Shown: positions 8,585-16,870 of the stretch, piece after piece
How the letters are laid out: every line of letters begins with the position of its first letter
Numbering within the stretch: the first letter of the stretch is position 1
Position numbers and translations under genes: made by a program
Notes under the pieces: generated by a model
The model's input: the letters and a program-made list of their open reading frames with translations, nothing else
What the model was told of the DNA's origin: nothing
Databases searched by the model: none
From: Phycisphaerae bacterium
GTDB taxonomy: Bacteria > Planctomycetota > Phycisphaerae > UBA1845
NCBI GenBank assembly: GCA_029260115.1
Contig: JAJDDW010000059.1
Span: forward strand, 1 to 44,474
Direction: 5' to 3'
Length of the DNA stretch: 44,474 bases

Positions 8585-8950
8585 CTACCACTCCGCGATG
8601 CGCCGTCCAACCCACACGGCTAAGATACATGTCACTACACTACCAAGCATATTCAACATAGCCAAGCTGTAGGCCCGCGACTCTATCAGTATGAGCGTTT
8701 CTAATGAAAAGGTGCTGAAAGTCGTAAATCCCCCGAGCAGACCAACTAAAACAGCAGCCCGCACCCGCGTATCCCATGTGGCGCCTTCCATCATGACGCT
8801 GAGAAAACCAATGGCTAAACAACCTGTGACGTTGACGGTAAATGTTCCCAGCGGAAACGTAGCCGCATGACGCTGTACAAATACACCGATCACATACCGC
8901 AACATGCTGCCAACTGCGCCACCCAATCCCACGAACAACACATGCGCCAA
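8585..8950 (-). CDS. crcB: Fluoride ion channel CrcB/Fluc
   Basis: Small four-helix membrane protein that exports fluoride as an antiparallel dimer. Family motifs are visible: GGAVGSMLRY near the N-terminus, PLGTFTVNVTGC (the conserved pore-lining Asn), and GGFTTFSTFSLE (the phenylalanine and threonine pore track). I place the start at the TTG at 8950 because GGGAGGAG lies just upstream on the minus strand; an earlier TTG at 8977 would add nine residues including that ribosome site. Single copy, so presumably a homodimer. No fluoride riboswitch consensus is visible upstream. Confidence 0.93.
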   Translation of the reverse strand: MAHVLFVGLGGAVGSMLRYVIGVFVQRHAATFPLGTFTVNVTGCLAIGFLSVMMEGATWDTRVRAAVLVGLLGGFTTFSTFSLETLILIESRAYSLAMLNMLGSVVTCILAVWVGRRIAEW

Positions 8951-9105
8951 CGGAAGTCTCCTCCCAAAATCCAACAACGAAAATCTATCTACGACACGAT
9001 CAATCGTATCTTGACGTAATGACCAGCCCAGTGCAACCGGACATAATCAGTGTGGGATTGTATGCTGTGATTCGTTACAAACTGACCATGCGTGAGAACG
9101 CACTC

Positions 9106-10749
9106 CTATTGTTGAGGATGATCACTTTTTTTCGGCTGAGCATCAACTGGTTTCGCGGGGCTGGACTTCGCACTAGCGGACGGCTTCGTACGGGGAGGGC
9201 TATGCTTGGGCGGGGCCACAAACTCTACCACGAGCGTAATATATTGCTGCTCGGCCCCTTTGCCATGAGTCACTGCTGCTTTCGACGCGGGGTTGACCTT
9301 GTCAGCCATCGCATCGCGACCAACTGTCGGTGACCTACGCACACGAGATTTTTCCAATGCAGCTTCACGCCGTTCAACCAATGGAGTTGATCGATGCGCC
9401 ATCGAATTGTCGTCTTCATCACGATCGCCACTGGTAGAAGTTTTCGCATCAAGGGAATCATCACCAACATTTTTCGCAACGCCACTAACCTCTCTTCGCC
9501 CCTTGCCGGGCGAAGGCATCGTTGGCTGAGCATTCTCCAGAGGTGCTGATTTGTTAAACGACAGCATATCCTCAGATAACCCCACCGCTTTCATCATTTC
9601 CGCAAATATATCGACCTGTGCTTCTGAAGCCTGATCCGATGTTATAGTTTTCTTTGTATCGTGAGCCGATGATGAAACTCCCAGATCCGTATCGAACTTC
9701 GCGGTATGAGGTGTCGTTTGACCAAAATACGAAACGCTAGATTGAGCCCGTGCTAGCCCCTGAACAACTATTGGTCCCGCAGACAGTGCCACATCCTTGT
9801 CTACCACCCCTTCAATAGATATGTTGTTCAATAGTGTCTTCATCTGGCCAACAGGAATGCGCACCAGCATCTGGCTCTGATTGTCAGCCTGGAAGTTTGT
9901 TCCGGCTTTACCCTGATAATAAAACGATTGGCCACGCAGCTTCGTTGCCTGAGTACGCACGGTCATCGCATCTGCATCCACCAACCCCTGTGACGCCAAC
10001 TGCAGCTTGAAAGCTTCACGTGCGCTAGCCGCTTGCGCCGCATCATGCAAGGCTAACCGCAGTCGAATTGGTTCATTCTCAAAAGCATGAGTTGGCAAAA
10101 AATCTAACTTCTCACCCGCCGCTAAACGCTGCTCCGTATGTGTTTTCACCACCAAACGCGCAACAGATTCCTCCAGCTTCGGATTATCCTTGCGCTCAAT
10201 AGCTAGCTTATCACTTCCGCCGACAGTCATAGGAGCAGCAGAATCAGCAGGCTCAGTCGCACGCTTCAAACTACGCGACGCTCTAGACCTAGTCGATCGC
10301 GCATCGCCTGGCCTAGAGGTTTCCTTTTCAACGGATGACGCATCTTTCTCCGTAGTTACCATGGCCAACTTATTATCGTTATGGTCGCCACCCAGGTTAG
10401 CCGGGCGCATATACCACCAGCCCCCAGTCACCAGAATCACCATCGCTGCAGCTATTGACAACATCGCGCGTATTGGTCGCCATGAACTTTGCGCCACGTA
10501 AGGTGCCTCGTCCACGACACCCAGCAGCGCCTGCCGTTCGAGCAGTCGTAGCACATCCCCAGCCAGCGCATCAGGCGCAGATTGGCGAGGTAGCGTCGCA
10601 GTCATCTCGCGCACGCGGCGCAAATCTTCTAGCATGGCTCGCGCCGTCTCATCCCTGGCTATTTCGCGCTCCACATATTCACGTTCGCGGGCATCCGCCT
10701 CGCCATCCAAATACGCGTTTATGAGTTCAGCTAGTTTGTCGTGACTCAT
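9106..10749 (-). CDS. Membrane-anchored anti-sigma factor-like protein with large outer domain
   Basis: A 547-residue protein encoded three bases after the ECF sigma gene, so it is very probably its partner. Residues 1-70 are a charged helical region of the anti-sigma type (INAYLDGEADAREREYVE), but the zinc-binding H-x3-C-x2-C motif of ZAS domains is absent. One membrane segment (AMLSIAAAMVILVTGGWWY, about residues 93-111) follows. The large outer part has no recognised domain, a folded-looking middle (about 190-330) and low-complexity Ser/Lys/Pro-rich stretches, ending in a Lys/Pro tail. In such systems the inner domain binds sigma until an envelope signal triggers release; the signal here is unknown. 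Confidence 0.78.
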   Translation of the reverse strand: MSHDKLAELINAYLDGEADAREREYVEREIARDETARAMLEDLRRVREMTATLPRQSAPDALAGDVLRLLERQALLGVVDEAPYVAQSSWRPIRAMLSIAAAMVILVTGGWWYMRPANLGGDHNDNKLAMVTTEKDASSVEKETSRPGDARSTRSRASRSLKRATEPADSAAPMTVGGSDKLAIERKDNPKLEESVARLVVKTHTEQRLAAGEKLDFLPTHAFENEPIRLRLALHDAAQAASAREAFKLQLASQGLVDADAMTVRTQATKLRGQSFYYQGKAGTNFQADNQSQMLVRIPVGQMKTLLNNISIEGVVDKDVALSAGPIVVQGLARAQSSVSYFGQTTPHTAKFDTDLGVSSSAHDTKKTITSDQASEAQVDIFAEMMKAVGLSEDMLSFNKSAPLENAQPTMPSPGKGRREVSGVAKNVGDDSLDAKTSTSGDRDEDDNSMAHRSTPLVERREAALEKSRVRRSPTVGRDAMADKVNPASKAAVTHGKGAEQQYITLVVEFVAPPKHSPPRTKPSASAKSSPAKPVDAQPKKSDHPQQ

Positions 10750-10752
10750 TGG

Positions 10753-11409
10753 TTAGTCACCCTCCTGTCGATGCTTATCTCGCAGCATAGGCCCCAGCGC
10801 CTCGCGCAGCGCCATGCGCCCCCGATGTAGGCGAGATTTCACTGTCCCAACCGGCACTTCAAGAATCTCGCTAATCGTTTGATAATCCATATCTTCGATA
10901 TCCCGCAACACCACCACCGCCCGTTGGTCGTCATCCAGCGATTGCATCGCTTCAACCAGATGCTTTTGCAAGTGTTGGTCATCAGACGCATTGCCCGCAT
11001 ACTGCATCAGGCCAACCGCTTGCGTTGAGGCCATGTCCAGCGTCTCGTCCAGCTCAACCGTGCGGCGCACTTTTTGAGACCGACGGGCCGTTAGCGCCAG
11101 GTTCACGGCAATCCGAAATATCCAGGTGTAGAAACCGCTATCTTCTCGGAAGGACGTGATACGCTGCAAAGCCTTAAGAAAAGCCTCTTGCGTCAGGTCA
11201 CGGGCATCTTCAGCATTACCGGAAATGCGCCAGACCGCGTTGTAGACCCGGTCCTGATATTTGACGATAAGTGCGCCAAACGCCTCGGATTTCCCAGCTT
11301 TTGCGCCCTTGATCAGATCGACATCCTCCAACTTACCCGCCTGCGCAGGCTTAGCCTCAGCCGTCTCGTTCCATTCTTTTGGACGCTCAACCACAGCCAG
11401 AGTTCCCAC
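10753..11409 (-). CDS. ECF-type RNA polymerase sigma factor (RpoE/SigW-like)
   Basis: A 218-residue sigma-70 family protein with only regions 2 and 4. Region 2 contains DRVYNAVWRISGNAEDARDL and the TWIFRIAVNLA core; region 4 contains LDDDQRAVVVLRDIEDMDY followed by the helix-turn-helix with GTVKSRLHRGR. It directs RNA polymerase to an envelope-stress-type regulon. The anti-sigma gene follows after three bases, giving the standard sigma/anti-sigma operon. It may autoregulate its own promoter upstream, but I could not pick out a site. Confidence 0.93.
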   Translation of the reverse strand: MGTLAVVERPKEWNETAEAKPAQAGKLEDVDLIKGAKAGKSEAFGALIVKYQDRVYNAVWRISGNAEDARDLTQEAFLKALQRITSFREDSGFYTWIFRIAVNLALTARRSQKVRRTVELDETLDMASTQAVGLMQYAGNASDDQHLQKHLVEAMQSLDDDQRAVVVLRDIEDMDYQTISEILEVPVGTVKSRLHRGRMALREALGPMLRDKHRQEGD

Positions 11410-11517
11410 AATTCGTCAGATAAACACCGATCAAAGACCTACAAATCACTCCCGATAACCTATCTTCCCACGTTACAATACCACGTCAATGAAGAAGAAG
11501 CCTGATAGTTCGGTAAA

Positions 11518-11638
11518 GTAGGGTCATCGACCTGCCTTTATTATCAATCCTGGCCCAAATACGGTCGTCCGGCATCATTCCGGTAATGCACGGTCGTTCT
11601 TTCGCCTACTGGCGGAAGGTTGACCTGCCTGAACTATT
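11518..11638 (+). repeat. Dispersed repeat family B: short and long units
   Basis: A short unit (11518-11544, GTAGGG...GACCTGCCTTTATTAT) is followed by a long unit (11588-11638) that has the same ends plus an inner hairpin built on TTTCGCC...GGCGGAA. The long unit matches the complement of 38131-38185 with very few differences, and the short unit matches 38039-38070. Confidence 0.7.
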
Positions 11639-12104
11639 GGCACACACACTGGCGTACGATTATTTTTTCTGCGATCGTAATTACGCTGCGACATCAGGAT
11701 CAGTCATAGATACAATCAGACAATAGCCTTGGGGGTTTTGGCTAAATCTGCCTTCACATTGCCGTTAGGCCATTTCCTAGAATAAAAAACGGCGCAACTT
11801 GGGGATGTTTTGATGGAGGGTGATATTAGGTGTCTGAAATCATCAATCTGGAAGCTGCTCAATCACACCCATACGCCTAACAAACGGTGTGCCGAAGCAT
11901 AGATAATATATTTTATCAATAGTAAATAAATGTTCAGAAAGCGCGAGGACATAAAGAACCCCGTGGCAGGATTGGTGGATTTTTTTTTGCGTGAGATCGA
12001 CAATCACCAACCATAGCCATTTGCGACCCCGCCGTGAAAATCCTGCAATATGCGGGCTGGTTCCCAGGCTGTCGCTATGGGCTATCGCCGCTAGGCCTTT
12101 GAGT
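11639..12104. other. Gap without a recognised gene
   Basis: No coding region is supported here. The stretch is AT-rich in the middle. It contains GCAGGATT near 11968 and its complement AATCCTGC near 12039 as a wide inverted repeat, and a run of nine T residues. I see no RNA family consensus. Confidence 0.4.
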
Positions 12105-12132
12105 TTGACAGTTAACTATAAAGCAGTATAAT
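12105..12132 (+). promoter_or_regulatory. Consensus sigma-70 promoter of the protoglobin gene
   Basis: TTGACA (12105-12110), 16 bases, TATAAT (12127-12132): both boxes match the consensus exactly. Just downstream, around the expected start of transcription, CGTATTTA occurs twice with a 9-base period (12138-12145 and 12147-12154), a possible operator for the Rrf2 regulator encoded downstream. Confidence 0.8.
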
Positions 12133-12219
12133 ACGTGCGTATTTAACGTATTTACGGTCTCATGTACTTTGGGCCACAGTATCGCGCACTCGATTATGGC
12201 ACGTTTGGAGAATATAACA

Positions 12220-12828
12220 GTGAAGTTCATCGACGAAGCACGCTTAGAAACAGATATCGACTACCGCTTCGAATACCTCGCAGAATTTACAGGATTCGAT
12301 CAAGAAGACATCGACGCCATTCATGGCGCCGCGCCGCATCTGGCCCCGTTAGTGTCCGGGCTGGTCGATGCTATTTACGACAAGCTCTTTGGCTACGATG
12401 CGACCATGCGGCACTTTGTTCCACGGCAGTTCGGCTACGAAGGTGATGTGCCGACCGACATCGAGTCAATGACGATGGACCATGAAATGATCGAGTTCCG
12501 AAAGCAACATCTGGGGCGATATGTGACTAAACTGGTCACGCAATCCTACGACAGCAGGATGATTCAATTTCTCGATTTCGTTGGAAAAATGCACACCCCC
12601 AAGGCCGGCAGTACCGCGCTACAAGTTCCGCTCGTGCAGATGAACGCGCTGATGGGGTTCTTGTCCGACGCGCTGATGGCTGCGATACTAGGGCTGGACT
12701 TAGGCGCTGAGGCAACCGCTCGAACGCTGCGCGCGTTTAGCAAGCTACTGTGGCTGCAGAACGATCTTATCAATCGACACTATGCCGACACGCAGCCCGT
12801 GCCTGTGGGCGCAAATAGCGGGTATTAA
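12220..12828 (+). CDS. Protoglobin-domain haem protein
   Basis: About 203 residues consisting of one protoglobin (globin-coupled-sensor-type) domain and no output domain. The beginning KFIDEARLETDIDYRFEYLAEFTGF, the PRQFGYEGDVP segment, the HLGRYVTKLV helix with the likely haem-ligand histidine, and the C-terminal helix KLLWLQNDLI fit single-domain protoglobins. I prefer the GTG at 12220 (GGAG nine bases before) over an ATG at 12196 or a TTG at 12169, because family members start near IDE. It probably binds O2, NO or CO. The next gene is an NsrR-like regulator, pointing to a role in nitric oxide handling (inference). Confidence 0.85.
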   Translation: MKFIDEARLETDIDYRFEYLAEFTGFDQEDIDAIHGAAPHLAPLVSGLVDAIYDKLFGYDATMRHFVPRQFGYEGDVPTDIESMTMDHEMIEFRKQHLGRYVTKLVTQSYDSRMIQFLDFVGKMHTPKAGSTALQVPLVQMNALMGFLSDALMAAILGLDLGAEATARTLRAFSKLLWLQNDLINRHYADTQPVPVGANSGY

Positions 12829-12854
12829 CGATCTGGGCCTTCTCTGGAGCAACA

Positions 12855-13286
12855 ATGCGTCTGACTACGCATACGGATTATTGCCTACGCTGGCTGATGT
12901 ATCTGGCGACGACCTCGAAACGTGCCACAGCCACTCAAATCGCAGACGTGTATGGTATTTCGGTCCATCACGTGGCGAAAGCGGCCAATCAACTTGCGCG
13001 TCTGGGCTATGTGCGCAGCATTCGCGGCATCGGAGGCGGCATCGAGCTGGCAAGGCAACCTGAAGACATCGTCCTTGGCGAAGTGATCGAGGCGTTGGAG
13101 GGCAATATGCATCTGCTCGACTGTGTCAACACTCAGGACGTGTGCTCGATTCAATCTTTTTGCAAACTCAAGCGTGTGTTGGCTGAAGCGGAGCACCTGC
13201 AACTGAAGTATCTCAACACCGTTACTCTTGCTGACATCACCCCAACGGTACGACAATTCGTTCGCCTCCGCACGTCGCGGCGTTGA
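12855..13286 (+). CDS. Rrf2-family transcriptional regulator, NsrR-like
   Basis: A 143-residue protein with an N-terminal winged helix (RLTTHTDYCLRWLMYL, then SVHHVAKAANQLARLGYV, then the GGGIELAR wing) and a three-cysteine cluster, C-x6-C-x5-C, near residues 91-104 (LLDC...DVC...FCKLK). In NsrR this cluster holds an iron-sulfur centre destroyed by nitric oxide, which releases repression. The ATG has GGAG five bases before it, and the gene follows the protoglobin after 26 bases, so both are likely co-transcribed and the regulator probably controls its own operon. Confidence 0.9.
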   Translation: MRLTTHTDYCLRWLMYLATTSKRATATQIADVYGISVHHVAKAANQLARLGYVRSIRGIGGGIELARQPEDIVLGEVIEALEGNMHLLDCVNTQDVCSIQSFCKLKRVLAEAEHLQLKYLNTVTLADITPTVRQFVRLRTSRR

Positions 13287-13946
13287 GCAGTGTGGACGTG
13301 CAACTCCAGGGCTTCGAAGTTGTATCGAGAATGCCGACGTGTGGCCATCCTTGCGGTTGATGTTTGGCCTGTTTCGGTAGGACTTGAGCGGTCGATGGAC
13401 CGGTTATAAAGGGCATCGCTTGAACGGATGGAATTCTTGATCGCATGAATAACGTTGTCACATTTGTATAGCTCAGTTTGGCTTGAGGCTTGCCCCCAGG
13501 AACGAAACGTCGTTTCCTCACTTGTCATATAGCGTGGCCTGCAGCATCCTGATCATCCTCGAATTTGGCCCCGTTTCTCAGGGCCGTAGTCATGCACGTA
13601 GCACGCATTAAATGGGCAGGTTAATCCCGCGAGAGCCCGATATGAATGGCGTATTGCCTCTATGTGATAACCGCGTTTATAACGTAGAGGAAATAGCACT
13701 TTTCGAGGGGCTATACAACCCCTTTTGGGCTGGCTCGGCTCCGATGAACAGGACGGCTTGTGGCTGCTTAGCGGGTCGCTGGGCTGCGGCAACCAAGAGC
13801 GACATACTCGGCCGTAGGCCAAGTATTGGGTATCCGCCGCAAAAACTATATCGACATCTGTGATTTTTCGTTGCTGACTGCGAATCACGTTTCAGGCAGA
13901 AGAGTTATTGGCAAGACGTTCGACGACGGAGCTCACGATTTTGGTA
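13287..13946. other. Gap of about 660 bases without a recognised gene
   Basis: Several open frames of 80-125 codons exist on both strands, but none has a ribosome site with a convincing start, a known motif or family-like composition. It could hold a decayed gene; I see nothing decisive. Confidence 0.4.
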
Positions 13947-14468
13947 ATGAAGTCAAAAACAGAGCAGCAGACGCAATTCCTCGAACTTGTTGAGGAACAC
14001 AGAAACATTGTATTCAAGGTCGCAAACACCTACTGTCATGGGTTGCAAGATCGTGAAGACTTGACGCAAGAAACTTTGGGACAGCTCTGGCGCTCTTGGC
14101 AGTCGTACGATTCATCGCGGCTCTTCTCGACCTGGATGTACCGTGTGGCACTGAACGTCGCGATTTCGTTCCTGCGTCGCAAGCGTCGACGTCGGGCTAT
14201 ATCGTTGGACGAACGAATTCATGACATCGCGGATCAGTCGCAAAGTGACCTCGAGTACGAGGAACGTGTGCGTGAGATGTACTCGTTCATTGACGGTCTG
14301 GATGGGCTGAGCCGCGGGTTACTTCTGCTGTATCTTGAAGACCACAGCTACAGCGAAATCGCGGAAATCCTTGGCATCACCGAAACCAACGTCGCTACAA
14401 AAATCAGCCGCTTAAAACGGCGAATGTCGATTGAACTGAATCCAGCGGATGACTCAAAAAGTGACTGA
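13947..14468 (+). CDS. ECF-type RNA polymerase sigma factor
   Basis: About 173 residues with sigma regions 2 and 4 only. Region 2: FLELVEEHRNIVFKVANTYC, then DREDLTQETLGQLWRSW and STWMYRVALNVAISF. Region 4: LDGLSRGLLLLYLEDHSYSE, then the helix-turn-helix EIAEILGITETNVATKISRLK. The ATG at 13947 is chosen because homologous sequence begins just after it; a TTG at 13908 is also in frame. It precedes a small membrane protein by 27 bases. This pairing (sigma of this short type plus a multi-helix membrane protein) is common, and the second protein may control the first. Confidence 0.88.
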   Translation: MKSKTEQQTQFLELVEEHRNIVFKVANTYCHGLQDREDLTQETLGQLWRSWQSYDSSRLFSTWMYRVALNVAISFLRRKRRRRAISLDERIHDIADQSQSDLEYEERVREMYSFIDGLDGLSRGLLLLYLEDHSYSEIAEILGITETNVATKISRLKRRMSIELNPADDSKSD

Positions 14469-14495
14469 ACGATTAAACCACCGTAGAGAACTATA

Positions 14496-15143
14496 ATGAA
14501 CCCCGAAGAAATGAAAGCCACCTGGCAACATCTAAACCAACGACTGGAGCAACAGGAATCTTTCAGTCGACGTCTGATACGAGATGGGCAAATGGGACGA
14601 GCACGCGATGGCCTACGCCCGCTGTTCTGGGGGCAGGCGGTACAGATTGTATTTGGTATCGCATTGGTAGTGTTGGGTGTATCGTGCTGGGTGGAAAACT
14701 ACTCGATTTGGCATCGCCTCATCGCCGGATTGGTCATTCATGTTTACGGCGTCTTGGCGATTACGCTGGCCAGCGTCACGGTATTCAAAATCAAAGGCAT
14801 CGACTACGCAGCACCTGTTGCCACGATTCAAAAACAACTTACAGGGCTCCGTTGTTTTTACGTTCGATGCGGACTGTTCGCCGGAATGGCTTGGTGGCTA
14901 TTATGGATTCCCTTCTTTGTTGTGCTGGGACTCGACTTTGTAGTCGTCCCGCCTGCGTTTTTTTGGTCAACCGGTGTCGGTGTGGCGGGCCTACTGGGAT
15001 GTTGGGCGTTTCATCGCTGGGCTAGGCACCCTAGTCGACCCCAACTAGCAAAGTGGTGGGATGATGGATTGACGGGCGGCAGTCTGGTCAAAGCCAAACA
15101 GGCCTTGGAAGAAGTCAAGCGGTTTGACGAACCTAGTTCCTAA
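14496..15143 (+). CDS. Multi-helix membrane protein linked to an ECF sigma factor
   Basis: A 215-residue protein not assigned to a named family. A polar, helical N-terminus of about 45 residues (MNPEEMKATWQHLNQRLEQQ) is followed by four membrane segments, arranged as two hairpins (around residues 50-95 and 125-170), and a short cytoplasmic tail. The N-terminal cytosolic helix followed by membrane segments is a layout compatible with holding a sigma factor at the membrane. The position directly behind the sigma gene supports that role, but it is inference. Confidence 0.75.
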   Translation: MNPEEMKATWQHLNQRLEQQESFSRRLIRDGQMGRARDGLRPLFWGQAVQIVFGIALVVLGVSCWVENYSIWHRLIAGLVIHVYGVLAITLASVTVFKIKGIDYAAPVATIQKQLTGLRCFYVRCGLFAGMAWWLLWIPFFVVLGLDFVVVPPAFFWSTGVGVAGLLGCWAFHRWARHPSRPQLAKWWDDGLTGGSLVKAKQALEEVKRFDEPSS

Positions 15144-15210
15144 CGCCCTGTGCATTATTATATGAAGAATACAAATCTACATTCCCCTCTTAGGGCACTG
15201 CTTCGGCTAT

Positions 15211-15288
15211 ATTGGGGCAAGGTTTTTACCTTCGCGGGCGACCCGCGGAAACTAGACGCTCCTCGGGGAGTGCAATATAATCCCCAAT
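15211..15288. other. Cloverleaf-like inverted-repeat structure (not a tRNA)
   Basis: ATTGGGG (15211-15217) pairs with CCCCAAT (15282-15288) and encloses three small hairpins: AAGGT-tttt-ACCTT, CGCGGG-cga-CCCGCG and one around CTCC-tcgg-GGAG. It has tRNA size and a 7-base closing stem, but the arms have the wrong lengths and there is no T-loop sequence. TAGGGCA flanks it on both sides as a direct repeat. Confidence 0.5.
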
Positions 15289-15710
15289 TCTAGGGCATGT
15301 AGCTGCCATATTCTGCCGCAGTCATAAAATATTATTGCCTCGGTTACCGAGTATCGCCAGTCTGCACATACCCCACGGTGTTCCTCATTTGTCTACAAAC
15401 GATGAGCAATGGTTCCATCTGAATTAGCAATGGCGATTGGCGCGTGATCACCGGTCACTTTCTTTAGGTAGAGCGTGCTCGTTCCGCCGCTCATTGGAGC
15501 GAATCGCCATCATTCTAAAAGAAAAGGGGTTTGACGCCAATTAACGTTTTCTTTAAGTCGTTGTAAATAAAGGACTTACGACGATTTTGGGGGTATGTCC
15601 TAATGACGCGGCGACGATTGAATCGGATAGGAAAGCAACCTGTAGTTGGCCCTGGGATTACGGGGTAATCGGGCCTACGGTGTCGTCAGAGGGCTTTCCA
15701 TGAAAAAGAA

Positions 15711-15749
15711 AACGACAGGACCAAACGACAAACGACAGGGTAAACGACA
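15711..15749 (+). repeat. Cluster of four AACGACA heptamers
   Basis: AACGACA begins at 15711, 15724, 15731 and 15743, usually followed by GG. The complementary TGTCGTC occurs at 15681. Such iterated short sites near the edge of a Mu-like element could be transposase or repressor binding sites (inference). No similar cluster is visible at the right edge. Confidence 0.5.
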
Positions 15750-15864
15750 GACTTCGTGTCCGATATTGGGACAATCGAGGAAAAAACCGACTGGATGGAA
15801 TTGGTGTAAAATCATAGAATTGCAGCTTGGCCGACATTAACATGTAACCCAGACCGTAAAAGCG

Positions 15865-15893
15865 AAGGCCCGTGCCGAAATGGCACGGGCCTT
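15865..15893 (-). terminator. Rho-independent terminator of the capsid operon
   Basis: A perfect 12-base stem AAGGCCCGTGCC/GGCACGGGCCTT with a 5-base loop lies 11 bases after the stop of the major capsid gene, and is followed on the minus strand by a T-rich stretch (CGCTTTTA). Confidence 0.75.
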
Positions 15894-15904
15894 GTCCATA
15901 TCCC

Positions 15905-16819
15905 CTACGCGAAGTCAACTTGAAGGGCGTGGAACCACAGCCCAAACGCCATACGATATCGAGCACGAACGCCATACGAATACTTCTCTCGCATGAAGCC
16001 CTGCTCGGTCTCGCCTTCCAATGCACGCCATTCGATCGGCTCTCGATCTTGGAGAATGAACGGTCGAAGCGATTGGTCGGTTTTGAGTAGGAAAAACTTG
16101 GATAGGTCAGTCAGACGCGGCATGGGAATAATCCGGGCTGCGCCTTGCAACGTATTCGATGATGAATCGAGTACCGTCGCGTTCACAGCTTCCAGCCAGG
16201 CCATGTACTGCGCCGGTGGGCAGACGACATTGAGTCCGGATGCTGTTATATGCACCGGCTCGCCCTGATCGTCTTTAAGCGTGAGCAATTGCTGCAGCGC
16301 ACCCTTTAGCGCTGTGCGACATTCCTGAACGGTTGGATCGTCCGGATCAACGGCGCTGCCGGCTAGCTTATTGCTTTGTACGCCACTATTTCCGGATTCG
16401 TGATCGTCTGCGAAAAATCGCTTTCCATCGTAAGCATTGAAGCCAGCCTGGTCTCCATTGGCCAACAACTCGGCAATTATCAAATCCTTGTGTGTAGCTG
16501 CTCGATCGGCCAGTTGACGTGTACGAATTGAAATTTGAGAAGTTTGATCGTCCGAAATTTCATCACGATCCACTTCCAAGGTGATCTCGTATTTGAGGTT
16601 TTCGATGTCGTACTTCTCAGTGAACAAACCACGAGCCTTGCGACCCGTGCCCCATTCTCGCATGGGTGGGACGGTCCCAAGGAATCCATATGTTTCCTTG
16701 TCCTTGTTGGATTTGATAGTGGTGGCCAAGTCCTGATAGACCGTTGGCACCTTGGAAAGTTGGTCGAAAAATTCCGACTTCAAACCGGGAGATAAAAGAC
16801 CTGTTGATAACACTGTCAT
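15905..16819 (-). CDS. Mu gpT-like major capsid (head) protein
   Basis: A 304-residue protein with the layout of Mu-type major head subunits (gpT): an N-terminal LLSPGLKSEFFDQL region, the GTVPPMREWGTGR motif near residue 50, the EKYDIENLKYEITLEVDRDEI segment, and an AYDGKRFFADDHESGN motif near residue 130 that is characteristic of the family. It is expected to form the icosahedral shell with the protease/scaffold product encoded on the opposite strand at 19253. It is the last gene of the leftward operon and is followed by a strong terminator. The frame is intact and full length. Confidence 0.92.
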   Translation of the reverse strand: MTVLSTGLLSPGLKSEFFDQLSKVPTVYQDLATTIKSNKDKETYGFLGTVPPMREWGTGRKARGLFTEKYDIENLKYEITLEVDRDEISDDQTSQISIRTRQLADRAATHKDLIIAELLANGDQAGFNAYDGKRFFADDHESGNSGVQSNKLAGSAVDPDDPTVQECRTALKGALQQLLTLKDDQGEPVHITASGLNVVCPPAQYMAWLEAVNATVLDSSSNTLQGAARIIPMPRLTDLSKFFLLKTDQSLRPFILQDREPIEWRALEGETEQGFMREKYSYGVRARYRMAFGLWFHALQVDFA

Positions 16820-16870
16820 GATTATGCGACTCCGTTGCTTTATATGTACGCTTCCTTGCGCACGACTGGA

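Larger units (their letters stand above)
15144..15904. other. Gap at the left flank of the Mu-like element
   Basis: No gene is supported here. The gap holds a 78-base cloverleaf-like structure (15211-15288), a cluster of AACGACA heptamers (15711-15749) and a strong terminator (15865-15893). The left end of the mobile element should lie within this stretch, but I could not find matching terminal repeats or a target-site duplication. Confidence 0.5.

Noticed and set aside
8951..9060. Fluoride riboswitch before crcB
   Set aside because: The conserved riboswitch core is not visible in the minus-strand leader.
13151..13888. Possible genes of 80-125 codons between the Rrf2 regulator and the sigma gene
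   Set aside because: Frames on both strands lack known motifs and ribosome sites, and overlap each other; some extend antisense into the regulator.
15211..15288. tRNA gene
   Set aside because: Size and closing stem fit, but there is no T-loop GTTCGA-type sequence, no 7-base anticodon loop and no CCA context.
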